A DNA stretch of 64,000 nt from Trichopria drosophilae (lineage: Eukaryota; Arthropoda; Insecta; Hymenoptera; Diapriidae). The translations under genes and the position numbers were made by a program. Location of the stretch: contig CM059582.1 of the NCBI GenBank assembly GCA_030407085.1, positions 92,257,001 through 92,321,000 on the forward strand, read 5' to 3'. Positions 47,401 to 62,100 of this stretch are shown piece after piece; the first letter of the stretch is position 1; each line of letters begins with the position of its first letter. Below the pieces are notes generated by a model, which was given only the letters and a program-made list of their open reading frames with translations, ran no database searches and was not told the DNA's origin.

Positions 47401-50400
47401 TTGCCTTACGAAAGTCTTTGATCCGATGACAACTGGCTGATTTACAGGCAGTCTGTTTTTTCCCAAAATCCAAAAAATTCGAAAATTTCAAAAAATCGAT
47501 TTTCTCTGTGGAGTTCCTTTTGCCCCCTAAAGCGTTCTACAATTTTTCATTATGAAAGTTTTTGATCCGATGACAAATGGGAGAACTACAGGTAGTCTGT
47601 TTTTTCCAAAAATCCGAAAATGGTAAAAAATCGATTTTTTCTCTGGAGTTCCTTTTGCCCCCCAAAGAGTTCTACAACTTTTCATTATATAAGTTTTTGA
47701 TCCGATGACAAACGGGAGAACTACATGCAGTCTGTTTTTTCCCAAAATCCAAAAATTTCGAAAATTTCAAAAAATCGATTATCTCTGTGGAGTTCCTTTT
47801 GCCCCCCCAAAGCGTATTACAACTTTTCATTATGAATGTTTTTGATCTGATGACAAATGGGAGAACTACAGGCAGTCTGTTTTTTCCAAAAATCCAAAAA
47901 TGTTAAAAAATCGATTTTTTCTCTGGAGTTCCTTTTGCCCCCCAAAGAGTTCTACAACTTTGCCTCATGAAGGTTTTTGATCCGATGACAAATGGGAGAA
48001 TTACTGGCAGTCTGGTTTTTCCAAAAATAAAAAAATTGCAAAAAATCAAATTTTTCTCTGGAGATCCTTTTGCCCCCCAATTAGTTATACAACTTTGCCT
48101 TACGAAAGTTTTTGATCCGATGACAACTGGCTGATTTACAGGCAGTCTGTTTTTTCAAAAAATCCAAAAATTTCAAAAAATCGATTTTCTCTGTAGAGTT
48201 CCTTTTGCCCCCTAAAGCGTTATACAATTTTTCATTATGAAAGTTTTTGATCCGATGACAAATGGGAGAACTACAGGTAGTCTGTTTTTTCCAAAAATCC
48301 GAAAATGGTAAAAAATCGATTTTTTCTCTGGAGTTCCTTTTGCCCCCCAAAGAGTTCTACAACTTTTCATTATATAAGTTTTTGATCCGATGACAAACGG
48401 GAGAACTACATGCAGTCTGTTTTTTCCCAAAATCCAAAAATTTCGAAAATTTCAAAAAATCGATTATCTCTGTGGAGTTCCTTTTGCCCCCAAAGCGTAT
48501 TACAACTTTTCATTATGAATGTTTTTGATCTGATGACAAATGGGAGAACTACAGGTAGTCTGTTTTTTCCAAAAATCCAAAAATATTAAAAAATCGATAA
48601 TTTCTCTGGAGTTCCTTTTGCCCCCCAAAGAGTTCTACAACTTTGCCTTATGAAAGTTTTTGATCCGATGACAAACGGGAGAACTACAGACAGTCTGTTT
48701 TTTCCAAAAATCCAAAAATTTAAAAAAAATCCATATTTTCTCTGGAGTTTCTTTTGCCCCCCTAAGAGTTCTACAACTTTGCCTCATGAAAGTTTTTGAT
48801 CCGATGACAACTGGCTGATTTACAGGCAGTCTGTTTTTTCAAAAAATCGATTTTCTCTGTGGAGTTCCTTTTGCCCCCTAAAGCGTTCTACAATTTTTCA
48901 TTATAAAAGTTTTTGATCCGATGACAAACGGGAGAACTAGAGGCAGTCTGTTTTTTCCAAAAATAAAAAAATTGCAAAAAATCAAACTTTTCTCTGGAGA
49001 TCCTTTTGCCCCCCAATTAGTTTTACAACTTTGCCTTACGAAAGTTTTTGATCCGATGATAACTGGCTGATTTACAGGCAGTCTGTTTTTTCCCAAAATC
49101 CAAAAATGTTAAAAAATCGATTTTTTCTCTGGAGTTCCTTTTGCCCCCCAAAGAGTTCTACAACTTTTCATTATGAAAGTTTTTGATCCGATGACAACTG
49201 GCTGATTTACAGGCAGTCTGTTTTTTCAAAAAATCCAAAAATTTCAAAAAATCGATTTGCTCTGTGGAGTTCCTTTTGCCCCCTAAAGCGTTATACAACT
49301 TTTCATTATGAAAGTTTTTGATCCGATAACAACTGGCTGATTTACAGGCAGTCTGTTTTTTCAAAAAATCCAAAAATTTCAAAAAATCGATTTTCTCTGT
49401 GGAGTTCCTTTTGCCCCCTAAAGCGTTCTACAATTTTTCATTATGAAAGTTTTTGATCCGATGACAAATGGGAGAATTACAGGTAGTCTGTTTTTTCAAA
49501 AAATTCAAAAATTTAAAAAAATCGATTTTCTCTCTGAAGTTCCTTTTGCGCCCCAAAGAGTTCTACAACTTTTCATTATGAAAGTTTTTGATGCGATGAC
49601 AAACGAGAACTACAGGCAGTCTGTTTTTTCCAAAACTCCGAAAATGGTAAAAAATCGATTTTTTCTCTGGAGTTCCTTCTGCCCCCCAAAGAGTTCTACA
49701 ACTTTGCCTTATGAAGGTTTTTGATCCGATGACAAATGGGAGAATTACTGGCAGTCTGGTTTTTCCAAAAATAAAAAAATTGCAAAAAATCAAATTTCTC
49801 TCTGGAGATCCTTTTGCCATCCAATGAGTTATACAACTTTTCATTGTGAAAGTCTTTGATCCGATGACAAGATTACAGGCAGTCTGTTTTCCAAAAAATT
49901 CAAAAATTAAAAAAAATCGATTATCTCTGTGGAGTTCCTTTTGCCCCCTAAAGCGTTCTACAATTTTTCATTATGAAAGTTTTTGATCCGATGACAAAGG
50001 GGAGAATTACTGGCAGTCTGGTTTCTCCAAAAATTTAAAAAAATCGATTTTCTCTCTGAAGTTCCTTTTGCGGCCCAAAGAGTTCTACAACTTTGCCTTA
50101 TGAAAGTTTTTGATCCGATAACAACTGGCTGATTTACAGGTAGTCTGTTTTTTCAAAAAATTCAAAAATTTCAAAAAATCGATTTTTTCCCTGGAGTTCC
50201 TTTTGCCCTTCAAAGAGTTCTACAACTTTTCATTATGAAAGTTTTTGATCCGATGACAAATGGGAGAATTACTGGCAGTCTGGTTTTTCCAAAAATAAAA
50301 AAATTCAAAAATTAAAAAAAATCGATTATCTCTGTGGAGTTCCTTTTGCCCCCCAAAGCGTTATACAACTTTTCATTATGAAAGTTTTTGATCCGATGAC

Positions 50401-53400
50401 AAATGGGAGAATTACAGGCAGTCTGTTTTTTCCAAAAATAAAAAAATTGCAAAAAATCAAATTTTTCTCTGGAGATCCTTTTGCCCCCTAATTAGTTCTA
50501 CAACTTTGCCTTACGAAAGTCTTTGATCCGATGACAACTGGCTGATTTACAGGCAGTCTGTTTTTTCCCAAAATCCAAAAAATTCGAAAATTTCAAAAAA
50601 TCGATTTTCTCTGTGGAGCTCCTTTTGCCCCCTAAAGCGTTCTACAATTTTTCATTATGAAAGTTTTTGATCCGATGACAACTGGCTGATTTACAGGCAG
50701 TTTGTTTTTTCCAAAAATCCAAAAATTTGAAAAAATCGATTTTTTCTCTGGAGTTCCTTATGCCCCCTAAAGCGTTCTACAATTTTTCATTATGAAAGTT
50801 TTTGATCCGATGACAAATGGGAGAATTACTGGCAGTCTGGTTTCTCCAAAAATTTAAAAAAATCGATTTTCTCTCTGAAGTTCCTTTTCCGCCCCAAAGA
50901 GTTCTACAACTTTGCCTTATGAAAGTTTTTGATGCGATGACAAACGAGAACTACAGGCAGTCTGTTTTTTTCCAAAAATACAAAAATTCAAAAATTTCAA
51001 AAAATCGATTTTTTCTCTGGAGTTCCTTTTGCCCCCCAAAGAGTTCTACAACGTTGCCTCATGAAGGTTTTTGATCAGATGAAAAATGGGAGAATTACTG
51101 GCAGTCTGGTTTTTCCAAAAATACAAAAATGTTAAAAAATCGATATTTTCTCTGGAGTTCCTTTTGCCCCCAAAGAGATCTACAACTTTGCCTTATAAAA
51201 GTTTTTGATCCGATGACAAACGGGAGAACTACAGGCAGTCTGTTTTTTCCAAAAATACAAAAATTGCAAAAAATCGATTTTTTCTCTGGAGTTCCTTTTG
51301 CCCCCCAAAGAGTTCTACAACTTTGCCTTATGAAAGTTTTTGATCCGATGACAAATGGGAGAATTACAGGCAGTCTGTTTTTTCCCAAAATCCAAAAAAT
51401 TCGAAAATTTCAAAAAATCGATTTTCTCTGTGGAGCTCCTTTTGCCCCCTAAAGCGTTCTACAACTTTTCATTATGAAAGTTTTTGATCCGATGACAACT
51501 GGCTGATTTACAGGCAGTTTGTTTTTTCCAAAAGTAAAAAAATTTCAAAAAATCGGTATTTTCTCTGGAGTTCCTTTTGCACCCCAAAGAGTTCTACAAC
51601 TTTTCATTATGAAAGTTTTTGATCTAATGACAAAAGGGAGAATTACAGGCAGTCTGTTTTTTCCAGAAATCCAAAAATTTCAAAAATTAAAAAAAAATCG
51701 ATTTTCTCTCTGGAGTTCTTTTGTCCCCCAAAGAGTTCTACAACTTTGCCTTATGAAAGTTTTTGATCCGGTGAAAACTAGCTGATTTACAAACAGTCTG
51801 TTTTTCCAGAAATCCAAAAATTTTAAAAATTTAAAAAAATCAATTTTTTCTCTGTAGTTCCTTTTGCTCCCCAAAGAGTTCTACAACTTTGCCTAATGAA
51901 AGTGTTTGATCCGATGACAAATGGGAGAATTACTGGCAGTCTGGTTTTTCCAAAAATTTTAAAAAATCGATTTTTTCTCTGGAGTTCCTTTTGCCCCCCC
52001 AAAGAGTTCTACAACTTTGCCTCATGAAAGTTTTTGATCCGATGACAAATGGGAGAATTACTGGCAGTCTGGTTTTTCCAAAAATAAAAAAAAAATCGAT
52101 TTTTTCTCTGGAGTTCCTTTTGCCCTTCAAAGAGTTCTACAACTTTTCATTATGAAAGTTTTTGATCCGATGAAAAATGGGAGAATTACTGGCAGTCTGG
52201 TTTTTCCAGAAATACAAAAATGTTAAAAAATCGATATTTTCTCTGGAGTTCGTTTTGCCCGTCAAAGAGTTCTACAACTTTTCATTATGAAAGTTTTTGA
52301 TCTGATGACAAATGGGAGAACTACAGGCAGTCTGTTTTTTCCAAAATCCAAAACATTCGAAAATTTCAAAAAATCGATTTTCTCTGTGGAGTTCCTTTTG
52401 CCCCCTAAAGCGTTCTACAACTTTTCATCATGAAAGTTTTCGATCCGATGACAAATGGGAGAATTACAGGTAGTCTGTTTTTTCAAAAAATTTCAAAAAT
52501 TTCAAAAAATCGATTTTCTCTCTTGAGTTCCTTTTGCCCCCCAAACAGTTCTACAACTTTTCAGTATGAAAGTTTTTGATCCGATGACAAATGGGAGAAT
52601 TACAGGCAGTCTGTTTTATTCAAAAATCCAAAAATGATAAAAAATCGATTTTCTCTCTGAAGTTCCTTTTGCGCCCCAAAGAGTTCTACAACTTTGCCTT
52701 ATGAAAGTTTTTGATACGATGACAAACGAGAACTACAGGTAGTCTGTTTTTTTCAAAAAATTCAAAAATTTCAAAAAATCGAATTTTTTTCTTTAGTTCC
52801 TTTTGCCCCCTAATGAGATCTACAACTTTGCCTTATGAAAGTTTTTGTTCCGATGACAACTGGCTGATTTAAAGGCAGTCTGTTTTTTCCCAAAATCCAA
52901 AAATTTCGAAAATTTCCAAAAATCGATTATCTCTGTGGAGTTCCTTTTGCCCCCCAAAGCGTTATACAACTTTTCATTATGAAAGTTTTTGATCCGATGA
53001 CAACTGGCTGATTTACAGGCAGTCTGTTTTTTCAAAAAATCCAAAAATTTCAAAAAATCGATTTTCTCTGTGGAGTTCCTTCTGCCCCCTAAAGCGTTCT
53101 ACAATTTTTCATTATGAAAGTTTTTGATCCGATGAAAAATGGGAGAATTACAGGTAGTCTGGTTTTTCCAAAAATAAAAAAATTCAAAAATTAAAAAAAA
53201 TCGATTATCTCTGTGGAGTTCCTTTTGCCCCCTAAAGCGTTCTACAATTTTTCATTATGAAAGTTTTTGATCCGATGACAAATGGGAGAATTACAGGTAG
53301 TCTGTTTTTTCAAAAAATTCAAAAATTTCAAAAAATCGATTTTTTCTCTGGAGTTCCTTTTGCCCTTCAAAGAGTTCTACAACTTTTCATTATGAAAGTT

Positions 53401-56400
53401 TTTGATCCGATGACAAATGGGAGAATTACTGGCAGTCTGGTTTTTCCAAAAATTTAAAAAAATCGATTTTCTCTCTGAAGTTCCTTTTGCGCCCCAGAGA
53501 GTTCTACAACTTTGCCTTATGAAAGTTTTTGATGCGATGACAAACGAGAACTACAGGCAGTCTGTTTTTTCCAAAAATCCAAAAATGTTAAAAAATCGAT
53601 TATCTCTGTGGAGTTCCTTTTGCCCCCAAAGCGTTATACAACTTTTCATTATGAAAGTTTTTGATCCGATGACAACTGGCTGATTTACAGGCAGTCTGTT
53701 TTTTCCCAAAATCCAAAAAATTCGAAAATTTCAAAAAATCGATTTTCTCTGTGGAGTTCCTTTTGCCCCCTAAAGCGTTCTACAATTTGTCATTAGGAAA
53801 GTTTTTGATCCGATGACAAATGGGAGAACTAGAGGCAGTCTGGTTTTTTCCAAAAATCCTAAAATGTGAAAAAATCGATATTTTCTCTGGAGTTCCTTTT
53901 GCCCCCCAAAGAGTTCTACAACTTTGCCTTATAAAAGTTTTTGATCCGATGACAAACGGGAGAACTACAGGCAGTCTGTTTTTTCCCAAAATCCAAAAAT
54001 TTCGAAAATTTCCAAAAATCGATTATCTCTGTGGAGTTCTTTTTGCCCCCCAAAGCGTTATACAACTTTTCATTATGAAAGTTTTTGATCCGATGACAAA
54101 TGGGAGAATTACTGGCAGTCTGGTTTTTCCAAAAATAAAAAAATTCAAAAATTAAAAAAAATCGATTATCTCTGTGGAGTTCCTTTTGCCCCCCAAAGCG
54201 TTATACAGCTTTTCATTATGAAAGTTTTTGATCCGATGACAAATGGGAGAATTACAGGCTGTCTGTTTTTTCCAAAAATAAAAAAATTGCAAAAAATCAA
54301 ATTTTTCTCTGGAGTTCCTTTTGCCCCCCAAAGAGTTCGACAACTTTGCCTTATGAAAGTTTTTGATCCGATGACAAACGGGAGAACTACAGACAGTCTG
54401 TTTTTTCCAAAAATCCAAAAATTAAAAAAAAATCCATATTTTCTCTGGAGTTTCTTTTGCCCCCTAAAGCGTTATACAACTTTTCATTATGAAAGTTTTT
54501 GATCCGATAATAACTGGCTGATTTACAGGCAGTCTGGTTTTTTCCAAAAATCCTAAAATGTGAAAAAACAAAATTTTCTCTGGAGTTCCTTTTGCCCCCC
54601 CAAAGAGTTCTACAACTTTGCCTTATAAAAGTTTTTGATCCGATGACAAACGGGAGAACTACAGGCAGTCTGTTTTTTCCCAAAATCAAAAATTTAAAAA
54701 AATCGATTTTCTCTCTGAAGTTCCTTTTGCGCCCCAAAGAGTTCTACAACTTTGCCTTATGAAAGTTTTTGATGCGATGACAAACGAGAACTACAGGCAG
54801 TCTGGTTTTTCCAAAAATAAAAAAATTGCAAAAAATCAAATTTTTCTCTGGAGATCCTTTTGCCCCCCAATTAGTTCTGCAACTTTGCCTTACGAAAGTT
54901 TTTGATGCGATGACAAACGAGCACTACAGGCAGTCTGGTTTTTCAAAAAATCAAATAATTCAAAAATTAAAAAAATTCGATTATCTCTGTGGAGTTCCTT
55001 TTGCCCCCAAAGCGTTATACAACTTTTCATTATGAAAGTTTTTGATCCGATGACAAATGGGAGAATTACAGGTAGTCTGTTTTTTGCAAAAATAAGAAAA
55101 TTGCAAAAAATCAAATTTTTCTCTGGAGTTCCTTTTGCCCCCCAAAGAGTTCTACAACTTTGCCTTATGAAAGTTTCTGATCCGATGACAACTGGCTGAT
55201 TTACAGGCAGTCTGTTTTTTCCAAAATCCAAAACATTCGAAAATTTCAAAAAATCGATTTTCTCTGTGGAGTTCCTTCTGCCCCTAAAGCGTTCTACAAT
55301 TTTTCATTATGAAAGTTTTTGATCCGATGACAAATGGAAGAATTACAGGTAGTCTGTTTTTTCAAAAAATTCAAAAATTTAAAAAAATCGATTTTCTCTC
55401 TGAAGTTCCTTTTGCGCCCCAAAGAGTTCTACAACTTTGCCTTACGAAAGTTTTTGATGCGATGACAAACGAGAATTACAGGTAGTCTGTTTTTTCAAAA
55501 AATTCAAAAATTTCAAAAAATCGAAGTTTTCCCTGGAGTTCCTTTTGCCCTTCAAAGAGTTCTACAACTTTTCATTATGAAAGTTTTTGATCCGATGACA
55601 AATGGGAGAATTACAGGCTGCGTGTTTTTCCAAAAATTTTAAAAATTTCAAAAAATCGATTTTTTTTCTCGAGTTCCTTTTGCCCCCCAAAGAGTTCTAC
55701 AACTTTTCATTATGAAAGTTTTCGATCCGATGACAAATGGGAGAATTACAGGTAGTCTGTTTTGTCAAAAAATCCAAAAATTAAAAAATCGATTTTTTCT
55801 CTGGAGTTCCTTTTGCCCCCCAAAGAGTTCTACAACTTTGCCTTATGAAAGTTTTTGATCCGATGACAAATGGGAGAACTACAGGCAGTCTGTTTTTTCC
55901 AAAAATACAAAAATTCAAAAATTTCAAAAAATCGATTTTTTCTCTGGAGTTCCTTTTGCCCCCCAAAGAGTTCTACAACGTTGCCTCATGAAGGTTTTTG
56001 ATCAGATGAAAAATGGGAGAATTACTGGCAGTCTGGTTTTTCCAAAAATACAAAAATGTTAAAAAATCGATATTTTCTCTGGAGTTCGTTTTGCCCGTCA
56101 AAGAGTTCCACAACTTTTCATTATGAAAGTTTTTGATCCGATGACAAATGGGAGAATTACTGGCTGTCTGGTTTTTCCAAAAATCCAAAAATGTTAAAAA
56201 ATCGATATTTTCTCTGGAGTTTCTTTTGCCCCCCAAAGAGTTCTATAACTTTGCCTCATGAAAGTTTTTGATCCGATGAAAACTGGCTGATTCACAGGCA
56301 GTCTGTTTTTTCAAAAAATCCAAAAATTTCAAAAAATCGATTTTTTCTCTGGAGTTCCATTTGCCCCCCAAAGAGTTCTACAACTTTGCCTTTTTAAAGT

Positions 56401-57474
56401 TTTTGATCCGATGACGATCTACTGACTTTCAGTCAGTCTCTTTTTTCAAAACATTCAAAAATTTCAAAAAATCGATTTTTTCTCTGGAGTTCCTTTTGCC
56501 CCCCAAAGAGTTCTACAACTTTGCCTTATGAAAGTTTTTGATCCGATGACAACTGGCTGATTTACAGGCAGTCTGTTTTTTCCCAAAATCCAAAAATTTC
56601 GAAAATTTCCAAAAATCGATTATCTCTGTGGAGTTCCTTTTGCCCCCCAAAGCGTTATACAACTTTTCATTATGAAAGTTTTTGATCCGATGACAACTGG
56701 CTGATTTACAGGCAGTCTGTTTTTTCCAAAATCCAAAACATTCGAAAATTTCAAAAAATCGATTTTCTCTGTGGAGTTCCTTCTGCCCCCTAAAGCGTTC
56801 TACAATTTTTCATTATGAAAGTTTTTGATCCGATGAAAAATGGGAGAATTACAGGTAGTCTGGTTTTTCCAAAAATAAAAAAATTCAAAAATTAAAAAAA
56901 ATCGATTATCTCTGTGGAGTTCCTTTTGCCCCCTAAAGCGTTCTACAATTTTTCATTATGAAAGTTTTTGATCCGATGAAAAATGGGAGAATTACAGGTA
57001 GTCTGTTTTTTCAAAAAATTCAAAAATTTCAAAAAATCGATTTTTTCCCTGGAGTTCCTTTTGCCCTTCAAAGAGTTCTACAACTTTTCATTATGAAAGT
57101 TTTTGATCCGATGACAAATGGGAGAATTACTGGCAGTCTGGTTTTTCCAAAAATAAAAAAATGTGAAAAAATCGATATTTTCTCTGGAGTTCCTTTTGCC
57201 CCCCAATTAGTTATACAACTTTGCCTTACGAAAGTTTTTGATCCGATGACAAACTGGAGAACTACAGGCAGTCTGTTTTTTCCAAAAATCCAAAAATGTT
57301 AAAAAATCGATATTTTTTCTGGAGTTCCTTTTGCCCCCTAAAGAGTTCTACAACTTTGCCTTATGAAAGTTTTTGATCCGACGACAACTGGCTGATTTAC
57401 AGACAGTCTGTTATTTCCCAAAATCCAAAAATTTAAAAAAATCGATTTTCTCTGTGGAGTTCCTTTTGCCCCCT

Positions 57475-59100
57475 AAAGCGTTATACAATTTTTCATTATG
57501 AAAGTTTTTGATCCGATGACAAATGGGAGAACTAGAGGCAGTCTGGTTTTTTCCAAAAATCCAAAAATGTAAAAAAATCGATATTTTCTCTGGAGTTCCT
57601 ATTGCCCCCCAAAGAGTTCTACAACTTTCCCTCATAAAAGTTTTTGATCCGATGACAAACGGGAGAACTACAGGCAGTCTGTTTTTTCCCAAAATCCAAA
57701 AATTTCGAAAATTTCCAAAAATCGATTATCTCTGTGGAGTTACTTTTGCCCCCCAAAGCGTTATACAACTTTTCATTATGAAAGTTTTTGATCCGATGAG
57801 AAATGGGAGAATTACAAGCAGTCTGTTTTTTCCAAAAATAAAAAAATTGCAAAAAATCGATTTTTTCTCTGGAGATCCTTTTGCCCCCCAATTAGTTCTA
57901 CAACTTTGCCTTACGAAAGTTTTTGATCCGATGACAAATGGGAGAATTACAGGTAGTCTGTTTTTTCAAAAAATTCAAAAATTTCAAAAAATCGATTTTT
58001 TCGCTGGTGTTCCTTTTGCCTTTCAAAGAGTTCTACAACTTTGCCTTATGAAAGTTTTTGATCCGATGAAAAACGGGAGAGCTACAGGCAGTCTGTTTTT
58101 TCCAAAAATAAATAATTCAAAAATTAAAAAAAATCGATTATCTCTGTGGAGTTCCTTTTGCCCCCTAAAGCGTTCTACAATTTTTCATTATGAAAGTTTT
58201 TGATCCGATGACAAATGGGAGAATTACAGGTAGTCTGTTTTTTCAAAAAATTCAAAAATTTCAAAAAATCGATTTTTTCTCTGGAGTTCCTTTTGCCCTT
58301 CAAAGAGTTCTACAACTTTTCATTATGAAAGTTTTTGATCCGATGACAAATGGGAGAATTACTGGCAGTCTGGTTTTTCCAAAAATTTAAAAAAATCGAT
58401 TTTCTCTCTGAAGTTCCTTTTGCGCCCCAGAGAGTTCTACAACTTTGCCTTATGAAAGTTTTTGATGCGATGACAAACGAGAACTACAGGCAGTCTGTTT
58501 TTTCCAAAAATAAAAAAATTGCAAAAAATCAAATTTTTCTCTGGTGATCCTTTTGCCCCCCAATTAGTTCTACAACTTTGCCTTACGAAAGTCTTTGATC
58601 CGATGACAAATGGGAGAATTACTGGCAGTCTGGTTTTTCCAAAAATAAATAATTCAAAAATTAAAAAAATTCGATTATCTCTGTGGAGTTCCTTTTGCCC
58701 CCAAAGCGTTATACAACTTTTCATTATGAAAGTTTTTGATCCGATGACAAATGGGAGAATTACAGGTAGTCTGTTTTTTGCAAAAATAAGAAAATTGCAA
58801 AAAATCAAATTTTTCTCTGGAGTTCCTTTTGCCCCCCAAAGAGTTCTACAACTTTGCCTTATGAAAGTTTCTGATCCGATGACAACTGGCTGATTTACAG
58901 GCAGTCTGTTTTTTCCCAAAATCCAAAAAATTCGAAAATTTCGAAAAATCGATTTTCTCTGTGGAGTTCCTTTTGCCCCCTAAAGCGTTCTACAATTTTT
59001 CATTATGAATGTTTTTGATCCGATGACAAATGGGAGAATTACAGGTAGTCGTTTTTTCAAAAAATTCAAAAATTTCAAAAAATCGATTGTTTCTCTGGAG
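57475..59100 (+). repeat. Segment duplicated at about 63070-63890 with monomer losses
   Basis: Private variants link the two places. TCGCTGGTGT replaces the usual TCTCTGGAGT at 58001 and 63466 (offset 5465). GAACTAGAGG-type monomers lie at about 57530 and 63130 (offset 5600). GGTAGTCGTTTTTTC, with a missing TGT, occurs near 59047 and 63836 (offset 4789). Offsets differ by about one and five monomers, so whole monomers were lost or gained after duplication. Confidence 0.75.
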
Positions 59101-62100
59101 TTCCTTTTGCCCCCCAAAGAGTTCTACAACTTTGCCTTATGACGGTTTTTGATCCGATGACAAATGGGAGAATTACTGGCAGTCTGGTTTTTCCAAAAAT
59201 AAATAATTCAAAAATTAAAAAAATTCGATTTTCTCCCTGAAGGTTCTTTTGCGAACCAAAGAGTTCTACAACTTTTCATTATGAAAGTTTTTGATCCGAT
59301 GGCAAATAGGAGAATTACAGGTAGTCTGTTTTTTCAAAAAATCCAAAAATTTCAAAATATCGATTTTTTCTCTGAAGTTCCTTTTGTACTCCAAAGTGTT
59401 CTACAACTTTGCCTTATGAAAGTTTTTGATCCGATGACAAATGGGAGAATTACAGGTAGTCTGTTTTTTCCAAAAATCCAAAAATTAAAAAAATCGATAT
59501 TTTCTCTGGAGTTCCTTTCGCCCCCCAAAGAGTTCTACAACTTTGCCTTATGAATGTTTTTGATCCGATGACAACTGGCTGATTTACAGGCAGTCTGTTT
59601 TTTCTAAAAATGAAAAAATTTCAAAAAATCTAATTTTTCTCTGGAGTTCCTTTTGCCTCCCAAAGAGTTCTACAACTTTTCATTATGAAAGTTTTTGATC
59701 CGATGAAAAATGGGAGAATTACGGGCAGTCTGTTTTTTCCAAAAATCAAAAAATGGTAAAAAATCGATTTTCTCTCTGAAGTTCCTTTTGCGCCCCAAAG
59801 AGTTCTACAACTTTGCCTTATGAAAGTTTTTGATACGATGACAAACGAGAACTACAGGTAGTCTGTTTTTTTCAAAAAATTCAAAAATTTCAAAAAATCG
59901 ATTTTTTCTCTGGAGTTCCTTTTGCCCTTCAAAGAGTTCTACAACTTTTCATTATGAAAGTTTTTGATCCGATGACAAATGGGAGAATTACTGGCAGTCT
60001 GGTTTTTCAAAAAATTTCAAACATTTCAAAAAATTAAAAAAAATCGTTTTTTTCTCTGGTGTTTCTTTTGCTCCCCAATGAGTTCTACAACTTTGCCTTA
60101 TGAAAGTTTTTGATGCGATGACAAACGAGAACTACAGGCAGTCTGTTTTTTCCAAAAATCCAAAAATGTTAAAAAATCGATTTTTTCTCTGGAGTTCCTT
60201 TTGCCCCCCAAAGAGTTCTACAACTTTGCCTCATGAAGGTTTTTGATCCGATGACAAATGGGAGAATTACTGGCAGTCTGGTTTTTCCAAAAATAAAAAA
60301 ATTGCAAAAAATCAAATTTTTCTCTGGAGATCCTTTTGCCCCCTAAAGAGTTCTACAATTTTGCATTATGAAAGTTTTTGATCCGATGACAACTGGCTGA
60401 TTTACAAACAGTCTGTTTTTTCCCAAAATCCAAAAATTTCGAAAATTTCAAAAAATCGATTTTCTCTGTGGAGTTCCTTTTGCCCCCCAAAGCGTTATAC
60501 AATTTTTCATTATGAAAGTTTTTGATCCGATGACAAATGGGAGAACTACAGGCAGTCTGTTTTTTCCAAAAATCCGAAAATGGTAAAAAATCGATTTTTT
60601 CTCTGGAGTTCCTTCTGCCCTCCAAAGAGTTCTACAACTTTGCCGTATGAATGTTTTTGATCCGATGAAAATGGGAGAATTACTGGCAGTCTGGTTTTTC
60701 CAAAAATAAAAAAATTCAAAAATTCAAAAAATCGATTATCTCTGTGGAGTTCCTTTTGCCCCCCAAAGCGTTATACAACTTTTCATTATGAAAGTTTTTG
60801 ATCCGATGACAAATGGGAGAATTACAGGCAGTCTGTTTTTTCCAAAAATAAAAAAATTGCAAAAAATCAAATTTTTCTCTGGAGTTCCTTTTGCCCCCTA
60901 AAGAGTTCTACAACTTTGCCTTATGAAAGTTTTTGATCCGATGAAAACTGGCTGATTTACAGGCAGTCTGTTTTTTCAAAAAATCCAAAAATTTCAAAAA
61001 ATCGATTTTCTCTGTGGAGTTCCTTTTGCCCCCTAAAGCGTTCTACAATTTTTCATTATGAAAGTTTTTGATCCGATGACAAATGGGAGAATTACAGGTA
61101 GTCTGTTTTTTCAAAAAATTCAAAAATTTAAAAAAATCGATTTTCTCTCTGAAGTTCCTTTTGCGCCCCAAAGAGTTCTACAACTTTGCCTTACGAAAGT
61201 TTTTGATGCGATGACAAACGAGAACTACAGGCAGTCTGTTTTTTCCAAAAATCCAAAAATGTTAAAAAATCGATTTTTTCTCTGGAGTTCCTTTTGCCCC
61301 CCAAAGAGTTCTACAACTTTTCATTATATAAGTTTTTGATCCGATGACAAACGGGAGAACTACATGCAGTCTGTTTTTTCCCAAAATCCAAAAATTTCAA
61401 AAAATCGATTTTTTCTCTGTAGTTCCTTTTGCCCCCCAAAGAGTTCTACAACTTTTCATTATGAAAGTTTTTGATCCGATGACAAAAGGGAGAATTACAG
61501 GCAGTCTGTTTTTTCCAAAAATAAAAAAATTTCAAAAAATCGATTTTTACTCTGGAGTTCCTTTTGCCCCCCAAAGAGTTCTACAACTTTGCCTTATGAA
61601 AGTTTTTGATCTGATGACAAATGGGAGAATTACAGGCAGTCTGTTTTTTCCAAAAATCCAAAAATTTCAAAAAATCGATTTTCTCTGTGGAGTTCCTTTT
61701 GCCCCCCAAAGCGTACTACAACTTTTCATTATGAATGTTTTTGATCTGATGACAAATGGGAGAATTACAGGTAGTCTGTTTTTTCCAAAAAAATTCAAAA
61801 ATTTCAAAAAATCGATTTTTTCTCTGGAGTTCCTGTTGCCCCCTAAATTGTTCTACAACTTTACATTATGAAAGTTGTTGAACCCACGTCAAATGCAAGA
61901 ATCACATGCAGTCTCTTTTTTTCAAAAATCCAAAACTTTCAAAAAATCGATTTTCTCTCTGGAGTTCCTTTTGCCCCCGAAAAGTTCTACAACTTTACCT
62001 AATGAAAGTTTTTGATCCGATGACAAATGGGAGAATTACAAGCAGTCTGTTTTTTTCAAAAATCCAAAACTTTCAAAAAATCGATTTTTTCTCTGGAGTT